Source: Candidatus Woesearchaeota archaeon (GTDB taxonomy: Archaea; Nanobdellota; Nanobdellia; Woesearchaeales; UBA11576). Taken from it: a stretch of DNA of 64,000 nucleotides. Both the position numbers and the translations under genes were made by a program. The first letter of the stretch is position 1; each line of letters starts with the position of its first letter. A model generated the notes under the pieces. It did no database searches. It was not told the DNA's origin and saw only the letters and a program-made list of their open reading frames with translations. Shown here piece after piece: positions 24,505 through 33,882 of the stretch. Where the stretch lies: assembly GCA_018675335.1 (NCBI GenBank), contig JABGYH010000004.1, positions 1-64,000 on the forward strand, in the 5' to 3' direction.

Positions 24505-27249
24505 TTATTCTTCTAAAGCGTTTAGAACATCACCAAGCTTTTCAAAGTTTTCACCAATCGCTGACCAGTTTTGATCATTCATTGATTCTAATACTTTTTC
24601 ATAATACACATTTGCTTGTACAATAAGTTCCGGATTTGTTCCAGTCAAATTATTGTCTTGTTCAAATTGACTTTTTAGTATCGCAGCATCTTTTCTAGAC
24701 GCACCAAATAATGCAGCTAATGCTTCACCGAAATTAACTTCCATTACAACACGCTCACCGTCTGATACTATAACCCGTTTAAGTTCTGGAAGTTGACCTG
24801 TTTCTGCTTGAATATATAATGGCTCCACATAAAGAATACTATTTTTAATTGGGATTATTAGTAAATTTCCCCTTGTAACTCTTGACCCTTGTTGAGACCA
24901 TAATGTAAGTTGCTGAGAAATCTCAGAATCTTGATCAATCTTTGCCTCAACTTGTAAAGGTCCAAAAACAAGTTTATCTTTTGGAAATTTATACACAACT
25001 AATTTACCATACTGATCACCATCAGATCTTGCAGCCATCCAAGCAATCATATTATCTTTTTTGATTGGAGTAAACGAAGTCATCAACATAAATTCTTCGT
25101 CAATTTCACCAGGTAATTTCATAATAACATAATACGGCTCAACAGGAACTTTTTGTCCTACACCATAAATCTCACTAGGAATTTGCCAAGCATCTTCTTT
25201 ATTATAGAAAACTGTTGCTTCTTCCATATGATAATCTCCATAAATAAAAGACTGAATCTTAAATAAATCCACAGGATATCTTAAGTGAGCTTTCAAAGAT
25301 TCAGGAAACTGATCAAATGATTTGAACTGATTCGGAAAAATTCTATTGTATGTTTGAATCATAGGATCAGATGGATCAATAACATAATAAGTTACGCCTC
25401 CATTAAATGCATCAACAACAATCTTAACAGAATTTCTAATATAATTTATACCATTAACTTTTGCAGAATATGGAAAATTACCAGTGGTCGTGTATGCATC
25501 TTGAATCCACACTAACCTACCATCATCAATAACCATATAAGGATCTGAATCTAGATGAATAAATGGAGTAATTTTAGCAATTCTTTGTTGAATATGTCGA
25601 TCAAACATAACTCTGCTCTCAGGAGTTAAATCTGATGAAAGTAGTATTTTCAAATCAACAAAACGAATACTCATCAAAATCTTTTTCCAAGCAGTATCAA
25701 GTTTAACTCCTCCCAGACCATTATACTTAAGATACTGGTTAGAGTTTCCTTGAGGATAATCAAATTCTTCAGTTTTAGTATTAACTAATACGAAATTTCC
25801 TTTTTGTTCACCATAATAAATTCTAGGATTAACTATGTTCAAACTTGGCTCTCCCACAATATTGTCTGGAGGAACATCCTTAACATAATAATCAGGCAAG
25901 CCTTGAGATGTGACTTTATTTACTGGACTCATAACTAAACCAAAACCATGAGTGTAAACTAAATGAGTATTAATCCAAGTCTTTGCATTAGATGCAATTT
26001 GATTCTGATTTAATTCTCTTGGAGCAAGCATTACTTGCGTATACTTACCATCAATAGTATAACGATCAATATCAACTTCAGCTAAGTCATAATACAATCT
26101 AATCTCTTGCGTTTGTTTATATGTTTGAGTTAAAGGTCTCCAATCAAGAATACGGACATTATCAATAGTCTCAGATTCATTATCTAAAATATCACTCGTT
26201 AACCCTTGCTCAACATCAAAATGATTTTCTTCCACTGAATCTAAACCATATGCAATTCTTGTGAATTCAATATTGTTATCAATATATGGCCTTTCTAAAT
26301 TTAGTTCATTAGGTGAAACTTTTAATGACTGAATTAATGCAGGAATAACTGACGGAACAACAAAAATAAATAACACATACAAAATAATTATAGATAGTGC
26401 AAAATGTTTCTTTTTGAATGAGGCCTTTTTTGCAATAAACATCCACACAAATAAAACAACTGCTACAAGAATTGCTAAAAACATTGCAAACTTCACAATT
26501 GGAAGGAATGCGATAACATCAGTGTAACCTGCACCAACTACAATTCCTGCTTCTGAAAACATAATTGAAAATTGATCAATATAATGTCTAAACGCTAAAA
26601 GTAAAAAAAACAAAGAAAGTAGCACAGTTAGATGTCCTAATGCATGACTTTTGAAATGAGATAAAAAAGTTTTGAAATCAAAATTATAATTAGGAATTTG
26701 TCCTGGAGGAGGTGCTGTTTTTGTTTTAAACCCTGCAATAAATAATTGCATATAATCTAATAAAACAAATACAAACGCCATTGCTACAAGAACAATTACA
26801 AATTTCCAAACGAAAGTAAAAAATGGAAGTGAGAAAACATAAAATGAAACATCCTTTAGAAAAATAGGATCAGGAATATTAAACACAAACTGATTAAAAT
26901 ACTGAAGAACCACAAACCAATTTGCGGATGCTATAAATCCACCAACTAAAGATAATCCTGCAGCGATCAAAAGTTTATACTTGAATTTAATAAGTTGCTT
27001 TTTTGCATCTGCAAACTTTGACGAAACCCAAAAGTTTAATGTAAAAAATGTGAATGCAATAAATGTTGCTGCAAAAAATAATCCAAGTTTAGTTTTTAAT
27101 GAAATCAAAAATATCTGTGCGAAACCCAGATTATCAAACCAGTAATAATCAGTAATCAAACCAACAATCGTTGATATGGATAAAAAAAACATTATTATTA
27201 AAAGAATGAAAATTGCGTTGAATGGATTTTTTTTCTTAATTTCAGTCAT
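24505..27249 (-). CDS. UPF0182-family integral membrane protein (COG1615)
   Basis: 914 aa. Seven hydrophobic segments in the first 320 residues (for example FNAIFILLIIMFFLSISTIVGL) are followed by a large soluble domain with family segments such as NELNLERPYIDNNIEFTRIAYGL, DNVRILDWRPL, THGFGLVMSPVNKV, IYYGEQ and IPSEIYGVG. The acidic C-terminal 80 residues end in EALKE-like EDVLNALEE. The family is widespread in actinobacteria, cyanobacteria and some archaea; function unknown. Leaderless ATG about 28 nt after GTTTAAAAG. Confidence 0.92.
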   Translation of the reverse strand: MTEIKKKNPFNAIFILLIIMFFLSISTIVGLITDYYWFDNLGFAQIFLISLKTKLGLFFAATFIAFTFFTLNFWVSSKFADAKKQLIKFKYKLLIAAGLSLVGGFIASANWFVVLQYFNQFVFNIPDPIFLKDVSFYVFSLPFFTFVWKFVIVLVAMAFVFVLLDYMQLFIAGFKTKTAPPPGQIPNYNFDFKTFLSHFKSHALGHLTVLLSLFFLLLAFRHYIDQFSIMFSEAGIVVGAGYTDVIAFLPIVKFAMFLAILVAVVLFVWMFIAKKASFKKKHFALSIIILYVLFIFVVPSVIPALIQSLKVSPNELNLERPYIDNNIEFTRIAYGLDSVEENHFDVEQGLTSDILDNESETIDNVRILDWRPLTQTYKQTQEIRLYYDLAEVDIDRYTIDGKYTQVMLAPRELNQNQIASNAKTWINTHLVYTHGFGLVMSPVNKVTSQGLPDYYVKDVPPDNIVGEPSLNIVNPRIYYGEQKGNFVLVNTKTEEFDYPQGNSNQYLKYNGLGGVKLDTAWKKILMSIRFVDLKILLSSDLTPESRVMFDRHIQQRIAKITPFIHLDSDPYMVIDDGRLVWIQDAYTTTGNFPYSAKVNGINYIRNSVKIVVDAFNGGVTYYVIDPSDPMIQTYNRIFPNQFKSFDQFPESLKAHLRYPVDLFKIQSFIYGDYHMEEATVFYNKEDAWQIPSEIYGVGQKVPVEPYYVIMKLPGEIDEEFMLMTSFTPIKKDNMIAWMAARSDGDQYGKLVVYKFPKDKLVFGPLQVEAKIDQDSEISQQLTLWSQQGSRVTRGNLLIIPIKNSILYVEPLYIQAETGQLPELKRVIVSDGERVVMEVNFGEALAALFGASRKDAAILKSQFEQDNNLTGTNPELIVQANVYYEKVLESMNDQNWSAIGENFEKLGDVLNALEE

Positions 27250-27531
27250 TTTAGTATGTTAATTCTAACGAGTCTTTTAAACTTTACTGCACTGGATAAT
27301 AACATACCAGTTAACATAGGTTCAAAAGACCAAAATTTAGTTTATAAAACATCACCAAAAATTGAAGGTAGAATAGTTTTAGTTGAGGTTTTGAAGATAT
27401 TTATTTGTTAATTATTTGTTAAAAACATAATTTCCTTATAACTAATAGAACCAAGTTTTATATGTTTAATTTTGAGAAATAATCCTATTAAGTTATTGAG
27501 ATGATATTATGAATATATTGAGGTGTTAATC

Positions 27532-27894
27532 ATGAATAAAATTACACATTTTGAAATTCCCGCAGATAATATGGAACGTGCAAAATCATTTTATGAACAA
27601 GTATTTGATTGGAAAATAAACAAATGGGAAGGATCAGTAGAATACTGGTGTATCAAAATGGGACAAGGTAAAGATTGTTTGTCAGGAGGACTAATGAGTC
27701 GCAAACAAGGAATTGGAAAACACCCAATAAACACAATTGAAGTAATATCCATTGATGAATTTTTAAAAAAAATTGAACTTAAAGGAGGAGAAATCATCAC
27801 TCCAAAAATGACAATTGACAAAATAGGATTTATCGCTTATTTTAAAGATACTGAAGGGAATGTAATGGGCATACTTGAAAAAAATAAAACTTGA
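27532..27894 (+). CDS. VOC-family (glyoxalase/bleomycin-resistance fold) protein
   Basis: 120 aa with the beta-alpha-beta3 pattern of vicinal-oxygen-chelate proteins: ITHFEIPADNMERAKSFYEQVFDWKI, SGGLMSR, and the second module ITPKMTIDKIGFIAYFKDTEGNVMGILE. The first-strand His and the final Glu are candidate metal ligands. Substrate unknown. ATG 27532 follows GAGGTG by a good spacing; the in-frame GTG at 27523 lies in the Shine-Dalgarno. Confidence 0.85.
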   Translation: MNKITHFEIPADNMERAKSFYEQVFDWKINKWEGSVEYWCIKMGQGKDCLSGGLMSRKQGIGKHPINTIEVISIDEFLKKIELKGGEIITPKMTIDKIGFIAYFKDTEGNVMGILEKNKT

Positions 27895-27944
27895 AAAACA
27901 TATAGAAAAAAAATATTATAAAAAAATTGATTAAGAAAATTTAC

Positions 27945-28448
27945 TTACGCACTATAACGCAGATCCCCCATTCCTACCGCAACAGGCAGAGTTCTATAAT
28001 CAGGTTTTGAAGAAATACCAACTAAAAAATGAGTAATATCCTCCACCAAAGAATCTATTGATCTAGGCGAACCCAAATTTTTTCTTATAATAACAACACC
28101 CTTCTCAACAAGATCTTCAGGCGTTGATCTATGTAGCGCGCGAGGTAATCTTTCTTCTTGAAGTCGTAAACCTTCTAAATCATACGCAGAAACATAAGCA
28201 ATAGGTAAAGTCTCATCTCTTAATAATCTGTTTACTGTAACCATACCATGGCCGTAATCATTATCAATAATAACTGCGTCTGCACTTAGTAAATCAACTT
28301 TATTAACTGCCTCATCTTGAACGCAATTAGCATAAGTCCATAAATGACCTGTTCTTCTTAAAGTACGTTGAGCACCAATAATTGCTACAGAAAATTTGGA
28401 ACTACTAAAATTATCATCCACTACCAAAACAGTATAATTTGTTCTCAT
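27945..28448 (-). CDS. Response-regulator receiver-like protein
   Basis: 167 aa. VLVVDDN gives the acidic pair, AVIIDNDYG places the likely phospho-acceptor Asp, and IAYVSAYD supplies the Ser/Thr position of a CheY fold. No DNA-binding output domain is present, only a C-terminal helical and loop extension (SIDSLVEDITHFLVG). Last gene of a five-gene minus-strand operon starting at 30982, with a GTGATTAT Shine-Dalgarno-like element. Partner kinase not visible in the window. Confidence 0.7.
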   Translation of the reverse strand: MRTNYTVLVVDDNFSSSKFSVAIIGAQRTLRRTGHLWTYANCVQDEAVNKVDLLSADAVIIDNDYGHGMVTVNRLLRDETLPIAYVSAYDLEGLRLQEERLPRALHRSTPEDLVEKGVVIIRKNLGSPRSIDSLVEDITHFLVGISSKPDYRTLPVAVGMGDLRYSA

Positions 28449-28452
28449 ATAA

Positions 28453-29031
28453 TCACTTTTTTAATTTTTTATACGCTAAATAAATAACCAATACTAATTC
28501 AAATAAAATAACGACTGGCCGAAGAAATCGCGCCATGTCTTCATAAAAAATTGCAGTTCCAAAAAATAAAGTAAATAATCCACCAAGCATAAAACCTGTT
28601 GCAATCCATTCATTAAGATCATTATTTTTTATTGGAAGATAAAGTCCCACTGCAATTGCAATTAAACCAAAAATTGATGAAACAATAAATACAACCAAAT
28701 TATGCATTTTTTGTGCAGCATCATGATCTCTTTGACAAAAATTACATTCAGCAGATGTTGGACACCCATTAGAATCATAAGAATATTTGATTGAACTATC
28801 AAACCCACAATCAGGAGTATCAATTTGAGTACACTCAATTGAAACTGGCATTGATCTTGGTTTTTCATAGCCACAAAACGAATCATATCTAGGATTAGGA
28901 TATACCGCCTCAATTAGACTATTAACAAAAATTGCATATAATACTGCAATTACAAATATTATAACTACCTTCCTAAGATCAACCATACCCCTAAATAATC
29001 CATCATCATTTAAAAAGGTATCTGAATTCAT
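28453..29031 (-). CDS. Membrane protein with cysteine-rich external loop
   Basis: 192 aa with one N-terminal helix (about 20-42), a 60-residue loop with six cysteines (SFCGYEKPRS, IECTQ, DCGF, GCPT, ECNFC) and three further helices (about 110-188). The Cys loop should be extracytoplasmic and disulfide-bonded. From memory, this arrangement recurs in DPANN genomes; function unknown. Its ATG directly follows the stop of the upstream endonuclease-like gene (TAA-ATG), so it is translationally coupled. Confidence 0.65.
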   Translation of the reverse strand: MNSDTFLNDDGLFRGMVDLRKVVIIFVIAVLYAIFVNSLIEAVYPNPRYDSFCGYEKPRSMPVSIECTQIDTPDCGFDSSIKYSYDSNGCPTSAECNFCQRDHDAAQKMHNLVVFIVSSIFGLIAIAVGLYLPIKNNDLNEWIATGFMLGGLFTLFFGTAIFYEDMARFLRPVVILFELVLVIYLAYKKLKK

Positions 29032-29874
29032 TTAAAAATGGATCTTACAATATATGGGTTTATGGTCCGAACCAGGAAAACGAAGGCGAATACTGGCTCC
29101 TTTACAATTTTTAGTGAAAAACCGATCAAGCCCAGGGATTAATTGGGGTTTTAGAACGTCCTTGAAATTATTTTGTTTAAGTAATTTAGTGCATTCTTCA
29201 AATGATCCTAACCAAGTATTAAAGTCACCTCCAAGAAATATTATTTGATCTTTGTTCTTATTAATTATTTTAAGAATTTCTTTCATTTGACTTGCCCGAC
29301 CATTTGAGCCACAAGCATTTTCTAAATGAATATTATAAATTCCAATTGATTTTTGATTAATTTTTATTTGAGCATAAACTACAATTCTTTGAAGAACATG
29401 ATTTGGAATTACATATCTAGTAGTATAAGGTAGTTCAAACACACTTGTTTTTGAAAAAGAATACTTTGAAAATATTCTTTGCCCAGAAACAGAATAATTG
29501 TATAGTTTTTTATTTTGAAACTTTTTTCTAATCTGATGAAACGGTGCAAAAAAATGATTAAATGATTTATAAAAGAAATACTTTTGTTTAGTATCTTCTT
29601 GAGTAAGAATAATATCAGGATCATACTTTTTAATTATTGTTCTAAACGACTTTGAAATATTTTTTTTATCATAATTACGAAATAAATTCCAAGAAACAAT
29701 TGATAGATTATCTTTTTTTAATTTTGTTTTAATTTTGTTTGATTTAATTACATTATTTTTTGGCGTACTAACTTGAGCTAGTTTTTGATTTAAAGAAATA
29801 TTAGAACACATCGTGTATATCGTCCAAGTTGCTTCTTTTAGACCTTCAATAATTTTTAATATCATAAATATCAC
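29032..29874 (-). CDS. Endonuclease/exonuclease/phosphatase (EEP) family protein
   Basis: About 280 aa with the EEP signature motifs: LSIVSWNLF (Asn), ILTQED (catalytic Glu), YNIHLEN (His), FLGGDFNTW (Asp and Asn), and SDHKPI (final Asp-His). Such enzymes cleave phosphodiesters in DNA, RNA, inositol phosphates or lipids; the substrate is not readable. The N-terminal 45 residues are not part of the fold. The start is either GTG 29874, overlapping the upstream stop by four bases (GTGA), or ATG 29865. Operon member. Confidence 0.82.
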   Translation of the reverse strand: MIFMILKIIEGLKEATWTIYTMCSNISLNQKLAQVSTPKNNVIKSNKIKTKLKKDNLSIVSWNLFRNYDKKNISKSFRTIIKKYDPDIILTQEDTKQKYFFYKSFNHFFAPFHQIRKKFQNKKLYNYSVSGQRIFSKYSFSKTSVFELPYTTRYVIPNHVLQRIVVYAQIKINQKSIGIYNIHLENACGSNGRASQMKEILKIINKNKDQIIFLGGDFNTWLGSFEECTKLLKQNNFKDVLKPQLIPGLDRFFTKNCKGASIRLRFPGSDHKPIYCKIHF

Positions 29875-30317
29875 AAGTTTTGTCTTAATTTTAGTAAATG
29901 ATCTTCAATAAGTTCTACTTTTTCAGTTCTATTAATCATACTGTAGAATAATTTAGCAGATTTTAATGGCAAAATTGGAATTACTAAATCTTTCCAAGAA
30001 TTCTTTTTTATCTTGTCAAACATATTTAATTCAGTTTTATCATACGCATTTACTTCAACTTCAAAACCGTCAATAAAACACACTAATGAATGAAACTTTT
30101 TTTCTTGATTGTAAAGACAATTTGGAGAATATTCAGATAATACATTTTCAAAAATTTTAATACCATTTTTAGTTGAAGTTATATCTAAATCCCTGACTGA
30201 AACAAGCATTCCTTGAACAAATAAATTAGCACTCCCTTCAAGCCTCCACTCAAAATCAAAATCTTTTGTTTTTTCCATAATTAATTTTAGTATTTTGTGA
30301 CTGTCTCCCTCCTTCAT
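29871..30317 (-). CDS. Nucleotidyltransferase-like protein (MNT type)
   Basis: 148 aa. WRLEGSANLFVQGM followed by VRDLDI matches the GS-x9-DxD core of the nucleotidyltransferase fold, with FEVEVNAY as a third acidic strand. Members include aminoglycoside adenylyltransferases and tRNA-end or toxin-associated NTases. Its ATG overlaps the RNase H1 stop (ATGA) and its stop overlaps the EEP start, so all three are translated as a coupled set. Substrate unknown. Confidence 0.65.
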   Translation of the reverse strand: MKEGDSHKILKLIMEKTKDFDFEWRLEGSANLFVQGMLVSVRDLDITSTKNGIKIFENVLSEYSPNCLYNQEKKFHSLVCFIDGFEVEVNAYDKTELNMFDKIKKNSWKDLVIPILPLKSAKLFYSMINRTEKVELIEDHLLKLRQNL

Positions 30318-30982
30318 TTTAATGCCTCTTTTGCAAGTTGATCTGCCATCTCGTTGTAAGTATCTCCTGAATGAGCTAAAACTTTTTTGAATGAAATTGA
30401 AATTTTTTTCATACTTTTACTCATAAAATCATGATATGATTTAGTGAATATTTTGTTTCTATTCCAAGATCCAGTTGCCCAATGTTCAATTCCTGCATAA
30501 TCATAATAAATTTTTATTGAACTTTCTTTATTTTTTATTGCGTATTCAACCGCTTTTATCGCACCTAAAAGCTCACCATAAATTTGAAACATTTTAGCAG
30601 CTTCAGAATCATTACCCTTGCCATTCAATGTTTTTATTACTTTATTATTTTTTAATAAAACGATACCATAACTGTAAGCATTTTTAGATTTAGAAAAACT
30701 TCCATCAACATATGCCACTAATGAATCAGACGAAGAATTTGATTTTGTTTGTGTTGAATCTATAATTATATCAAAACCATTTTTTTTAAAAAGAAGTTTA
30801 ATTTGAGCAGGAGTCGCATTAGAATTTGTTTGAACATATTTAACTGCATCAGAAACTGTTAAAAATCCTTTGAATAATGCGTTTGGAAAACCACTAACCT
30901 TTTCTTTGCATTCAGCCCAAGTTTTGTAAATATTGGTGCCTGGTTCGTGACCTTTTAAAACAACATAAATCTTTTTAGCCAT
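30314..30982 (-). CDS. rnhA: Ribonuclease H1 with N-terminal viroplasmin-like domain
   Basis: 222 aa. Residues about 1-50 form a hybrid-binding (caulimovirus viroplasmin-like) domain (KIYVVLKGHEPGTNIYKTWAECKEKVSGFPNALFKGF). The catalytic domain has the four acidic residues in order: Asp in AYVDGS, Glu in YGELLG, Asp in IYYDYAG and Asp in NEMADQLAK. It degrades RNA in RNA-DNA hybrids. This two-domain type is usual in eukaryotes and many bacteria, while archaea more often rely on RNase HII, so transfer is possible. First gene of the five-gene operon. Confidence 0.92.
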   Translation of the reverse strand: MAKKIYVVLKGHEPGTNIYKTWAECKEKVSGFPNALFKGFLTVSDAVKYVQTNSNATPAQIKLLFKKNGFDIIIDSTQTKSNSSSDSLVAYVDGSFSKSKNAYSYGIVLLKNNKVIKTLNGKGNDSEAAKMFQIYGELLGAIKAVEYAIKNKESSIKIYYDYAGIEHWATGSWNRNKIFTKSYHDFMSKSMKKISISFKKVLAHSGDTYNEMADQLAKEALK

Positions 30983-31060
30983 AAATTGAGATTATTCTTC
31001 AATGGTATATTAATTTGTTGGAAATTCCATTTACTAAAATCAAATAAAAAAAATAAAAAT

Positions 31061-31546
31061 TTAATAATTAAACAAACCTAAAAAACTACGTGATTTCACT
31101 TCTTCAGGTGCGTTTTTACTCGATAGAATAATGTTAGTTTGGTTTTGTATTTCAGATGGATTTGATTTATGCTCAATAGTTCCATTCTTTTTATGCACTA
31201 CAAAATGAGAACCATAATTAGTTGCTATTTCTTTTGCCCGCGTTGACGCTTCTAACTTATGTTCAAAAGTTTTACTAGGTTTCACGCACCCAGCACATTT
31301 AACTGCCCACTTACCCTTATGAGGAATTACATGTTGGTTGGGATTTGATTTCACTTTTGATTTTTTAAGCACGTGTCGTTCAAACTTTCCTTCCCTGTTA
31401 TGAATCACAAAAGAAAATTTAGAATTTCTAGCTTCTTTTATGGCTTCTTTTTTCTGTTTAAAAAATCCTTTGTATTGACTTCCACCTTGTTTTTTTAAAA
31501 CCCACCCTGATTTGAATGGAACTAAATAAAGTTTATCTGATTTCAT
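31061..31546 (-). CDS. Protein with two DUF2188 repeats
   Basis: About 161 aa. Two copies of the DUF2188 motif are seen: GWVLKKQGGSQYKGFFKQKKEAIKEA with FSFVIHNREG (about 12-55), and KWAVKCAGCVKPSKTFEHKLEASTRAKEIA with SHFVVHKKNGTIE (about 72-120). A Ser/Asn-rich tail follows. The family is small and of unknown function. ATG 31546 follows GAGGTG; the longer frame to 31618 includes the leader. A hairpin with T-run lies 60 nt upstream. Confidence 0.8.
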   Translation of the reverse strand: MKSDKLYLVPFKSGWVLKKQGGSQYKGFFKQKKEAIKEARNSKFSFVIHNREGKFERHVLKKSKVKSNPNQHVIPHKGKWAVKCAGCVKPSKTFEHKLEASTRAKEIATNYGSHFVVHKKNGTIEHKSNPSEIQNQTNIILSSKNAPEEVKSRSFLGLFNY

Positions 31547-31603
31547 ATTATACACCTCACAAAAATTTATTAAAAAAATATTAAGAATTGAATAATACCT
31601 CAT

Positions 31604-31631
31604 AAAAAAAAGAGCCAAAAGACTCTTTTTT
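31604..31631 (-). terminator. Hairpin with T-run between the divergent promoter and the DUF2188 gene
   Basis: A perfect 9-bp stem AAAAAAGAG / CTCTTTTTT is followed on the minus strand by T8. It lies 58 nt before the DUF2188 start, downstream of a minus-strand TATA-like element (about 31795-31806). It could end a short untranslated RNA or attenuate the DUF2188 transcript. Confidence 0.5.
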
Positions 31632-31796
31632 AAAAAAAATGTTTTTGGGCTGCGAATTAATTACCACTAATGGCAATATCATATTTTTATAGATATTAGG
31701 ATATATTAAACTAACTCGTTTGAAATATTAGAATGTGATTAATGCCACTTATAATAAATTAATTTTATCACTTTTAAGTATTGTAAATTATATAAA

Positions 31797-31806
31797 AATT
31801 TAAATA
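31797..31806. promoter_or_regulatory. TATA element for the patatin gene, nearly palindromic
   Basis: ATTTAAATA lies 23-31 nt before ATG 31829. On the other strand it reads TATTTAAAT, so it could also fire leftward toward the hairpin at 31604-31631. Confidence 0.5.
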
Positions 31807-31828
31807 TGTGACTTGGAATGCGAACTAT

Positions 31829-33049
31829 ATGCCAAGACTACTAGAAAAAATAATTATTTCTGAAAAACGCAGAATTGCAATGGTTGCTAGCGGAGGCGGA
31901 CTAAAAGCACACTACTTTCATATGGGTGTTGGAATAAGACTTGCAAGAGAAGGATTCCAATTTAATGGCGGCGTGTTAGAAACCCCTAGAACAGAACTTA
32001 TTCCACCTCATGAACTTGGAACAAAAACAATAGATATGTTTGTTGGATCAAGTGGAGGCGCACTATTTAGCATGGGGGTTGCACTAGGTCACTCCCCAGA
32101 AGACATGTACAACCTATTTCGCGATCCAAAACAACTAAAAAAAGTAGGACTTGCCCAAGGGATAGGCCACTATATTCAATTCAACAGAAAAACAATAACT
32201 CAAGCTGCAAAATGCATGTTACGAATCCTTGCAACAAAACAATTACATCCAGAAGCCCTTTCGTTTATGAGCCCAATAAGTTTAGAACCACTAGAAAAAA
32301 GACTACATAGATTCTTAGAAACAGAAGATTTTAGACACGTTGCAGCAGACTTATTTGTAGTATCAACACCACTTAATCTTAGAAATAGAATTGTTTATTC
32401 AAGAAGACCATTCGAAGAAGAACCAAGACTAGTCTATAGAAACGATGCAAACATATCCTCAGCCGTAACTGCATCTTGCGCATTACAATTTCTCGCACCA
32501 ATTTGTGTTGAACATAAAAATGGAGATAAAATAGATCAAGTAGATGGAGAAACTAGAAAAACACTATCATACAAAATTGCATCAAGCAATGGAGCTGACT
32601 TAGTTTTTGTATCCTACACTCACGTACCATATGAATTTGATAAAGATGTTGGATCAATCAAAAAATATGGCTTAATTAGAACAGTAGTTCAATCAGTATA
32701 TTTGTTAATTGAAGAAAAAATACTCGCATCACAAGAACTTACCCAACAAAAAAATACAACTTATGACCTAGTAATGGGAGAATTTGAACAAATACTAACA
32801 GATCTGCCAACTGAACATAGAGCAGCGTTAATTGACCATAGAGATCGAATGGTTGCAAGACTCGTAAAAGAATTAGATATAAAACGAGGAGTTGATTATA
32901 TATTTATTCGCCCTGAATCTGATGATCATGACTTCTACTTTGACTGGCACTTAGGAATGTCAACTGACTATGTAGAAAAAATGGTTAGAAAAGGATATGA
33001 AGCAGCAGATAGAGAACTACGCAAATTTGATTTTAAATTCTTAAAATAA
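31829..33049 (+). CDS. Patatin-like phospholipase
   Basis: About 406 aa. The oxyanion loop SGGGLKAHYFHMGV, nucleophile elbow VGSSGGA (G-x-S-x-G) and the dyad aspartate in DQVDGET identify the Ser-Asp patatin fold. No signal peptide, so it likely acts on lipids at the inner membrane face or in the cytoplasm. The C-terminal 130 residues are helical and not part of the core. ATG 31829 is chosen by its 25-nt spacing from the TATA box; the in-frame GTG at 31808 is too close to the TATA box. Confidence 0.85.
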   Translation: MPRLLEKIIISEKRRIAMVASGGGLKAHYFHMGVGIRLAREGFQFNGGVLETPRTELIPPHELGTKTIDMFVGSSGGALFSMGVALGHSPEDMYNLFRDPKQLKKVGLAQGIGHYIQFNRKTITQAAKCMLRILATKQLHPEALSFMSPISLEPLEKRLHRFLETEDFRHVAADLFVVSTPLNLRNRIVYSRRPFEEEPRLVYRNDANISSAVTASCALQFLAPICVEHKNGDKIDQVDGETRKTLSYKIASSNGADLVFVSYTHVPYEFDKDVGSIKKYGLIRTVVQSVYLLIEEKILASQELTQQKNTTYDLVMGEFEQILTDLPTEHRAALIDHRDRMVARLVKELDIKRGVDYIFIRPESDDHDFYFDWHLGMSTDYVEKMVRKGYEAADRELRKFDFKFLK

Positions 33050-33150
33050 GTATACTCAATGCAATAAAAGCTTAAAAAGGGATTTTGATAAGCTAAATAT
33101 ATTGTAAAAATGAGTTTTAATAATAATTATAATATGGGTGGGCGTTAATA

Positions 33151-33798
33151 ATGAGTGAATTAGAAGAACTAAGAGAAAGAATGATGGCTACGGATTTTAC
33201 CCCTAATAATCCAGGCATTCAAAGAGTTATTGAAAAAGAATTTAAAAGATGGGTTGAAAGTTACGATCACAAAAATGAACCTAAGGTCAGAATGACTGAT
33301 TGTTATGGTTCGAAAGGGGACATTCCCGAACATATTTTTTATGAAGATTGCGCATACACCCCTCACGAAATTCTTGAACATGTAAAATCAAGAGATGATA
33401 TTGGCATGAAACTATTATGGCAAGTTCATAATTATAGTTTAGAAGCTGAATTTCACATCGATGTTAGAGATGCAATTAATCCTATGATCGCAACTGAAGC
33501 GGATTTAGACAAACAAATTATTGGCTGCATGTGCGGGTGCTCTCAATTTACTGGAAGAGAAGTTATGCAAAGTTATATTGACGTTTCAGAAGATGCACCG
33601 CTTTTAGGAGTTGGATTGTCTGATGCAATTATGAAATTATATAGTGATCCTGAAACACACGAATTAAATTCAGATCAACCTATACCATTTCAACAAGACG
33701 ATCCATATGTGCCCCTTGGAACAGTACTAATCGATTTAGCAGTTCAAAAAGGAAGAAGTATTTGTGCAAAAATTGCAAAGTATCTTCCTGGATTTTAA
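33151..33798 (+). CDS. Hypothetical soluble protein, 215 aa
   Basis: Not recognised. Acidic, with a central Cys/Gly stretch (GCMCGCSQFTGRE) preceded by a His-containing beta segment (EAEFHIDVRD), reminiscent of a metal-binding site. The N-terminal 70 residues are helical and charged. No signal peptide. A GGGTGGG element precedes the ATG. It lies between patatin and another small hypothetical on the same strand. Confidence 0.6.
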   Translation: MSELEELRERMMATDFTPNNPGIQRVIEKEFKRWVESYDHKNEPKVRMTDCYGSKGDIPEHIFYEDCAYTPHEILEHVKSRDDIGMKLLWQVHNYSLEAEFHIDVRDAINPMIATEADLDKQIIGCMCGCSQFTGREVMQSYIDVSEDAPLLGVGLSDAIMKLYSDPETHELNSDQPIPFQQDDPYVPLGTVLIDLAVQKGRSICAKIAKYLPGF

Positions 33799-33882
33799 AA
33801 TTTTTTAATTATCTTTTATTTTTATTAATATTTGAATACTTATTATTGCCTAACATAAAAATTCAGATTTTATAAATTAAAA

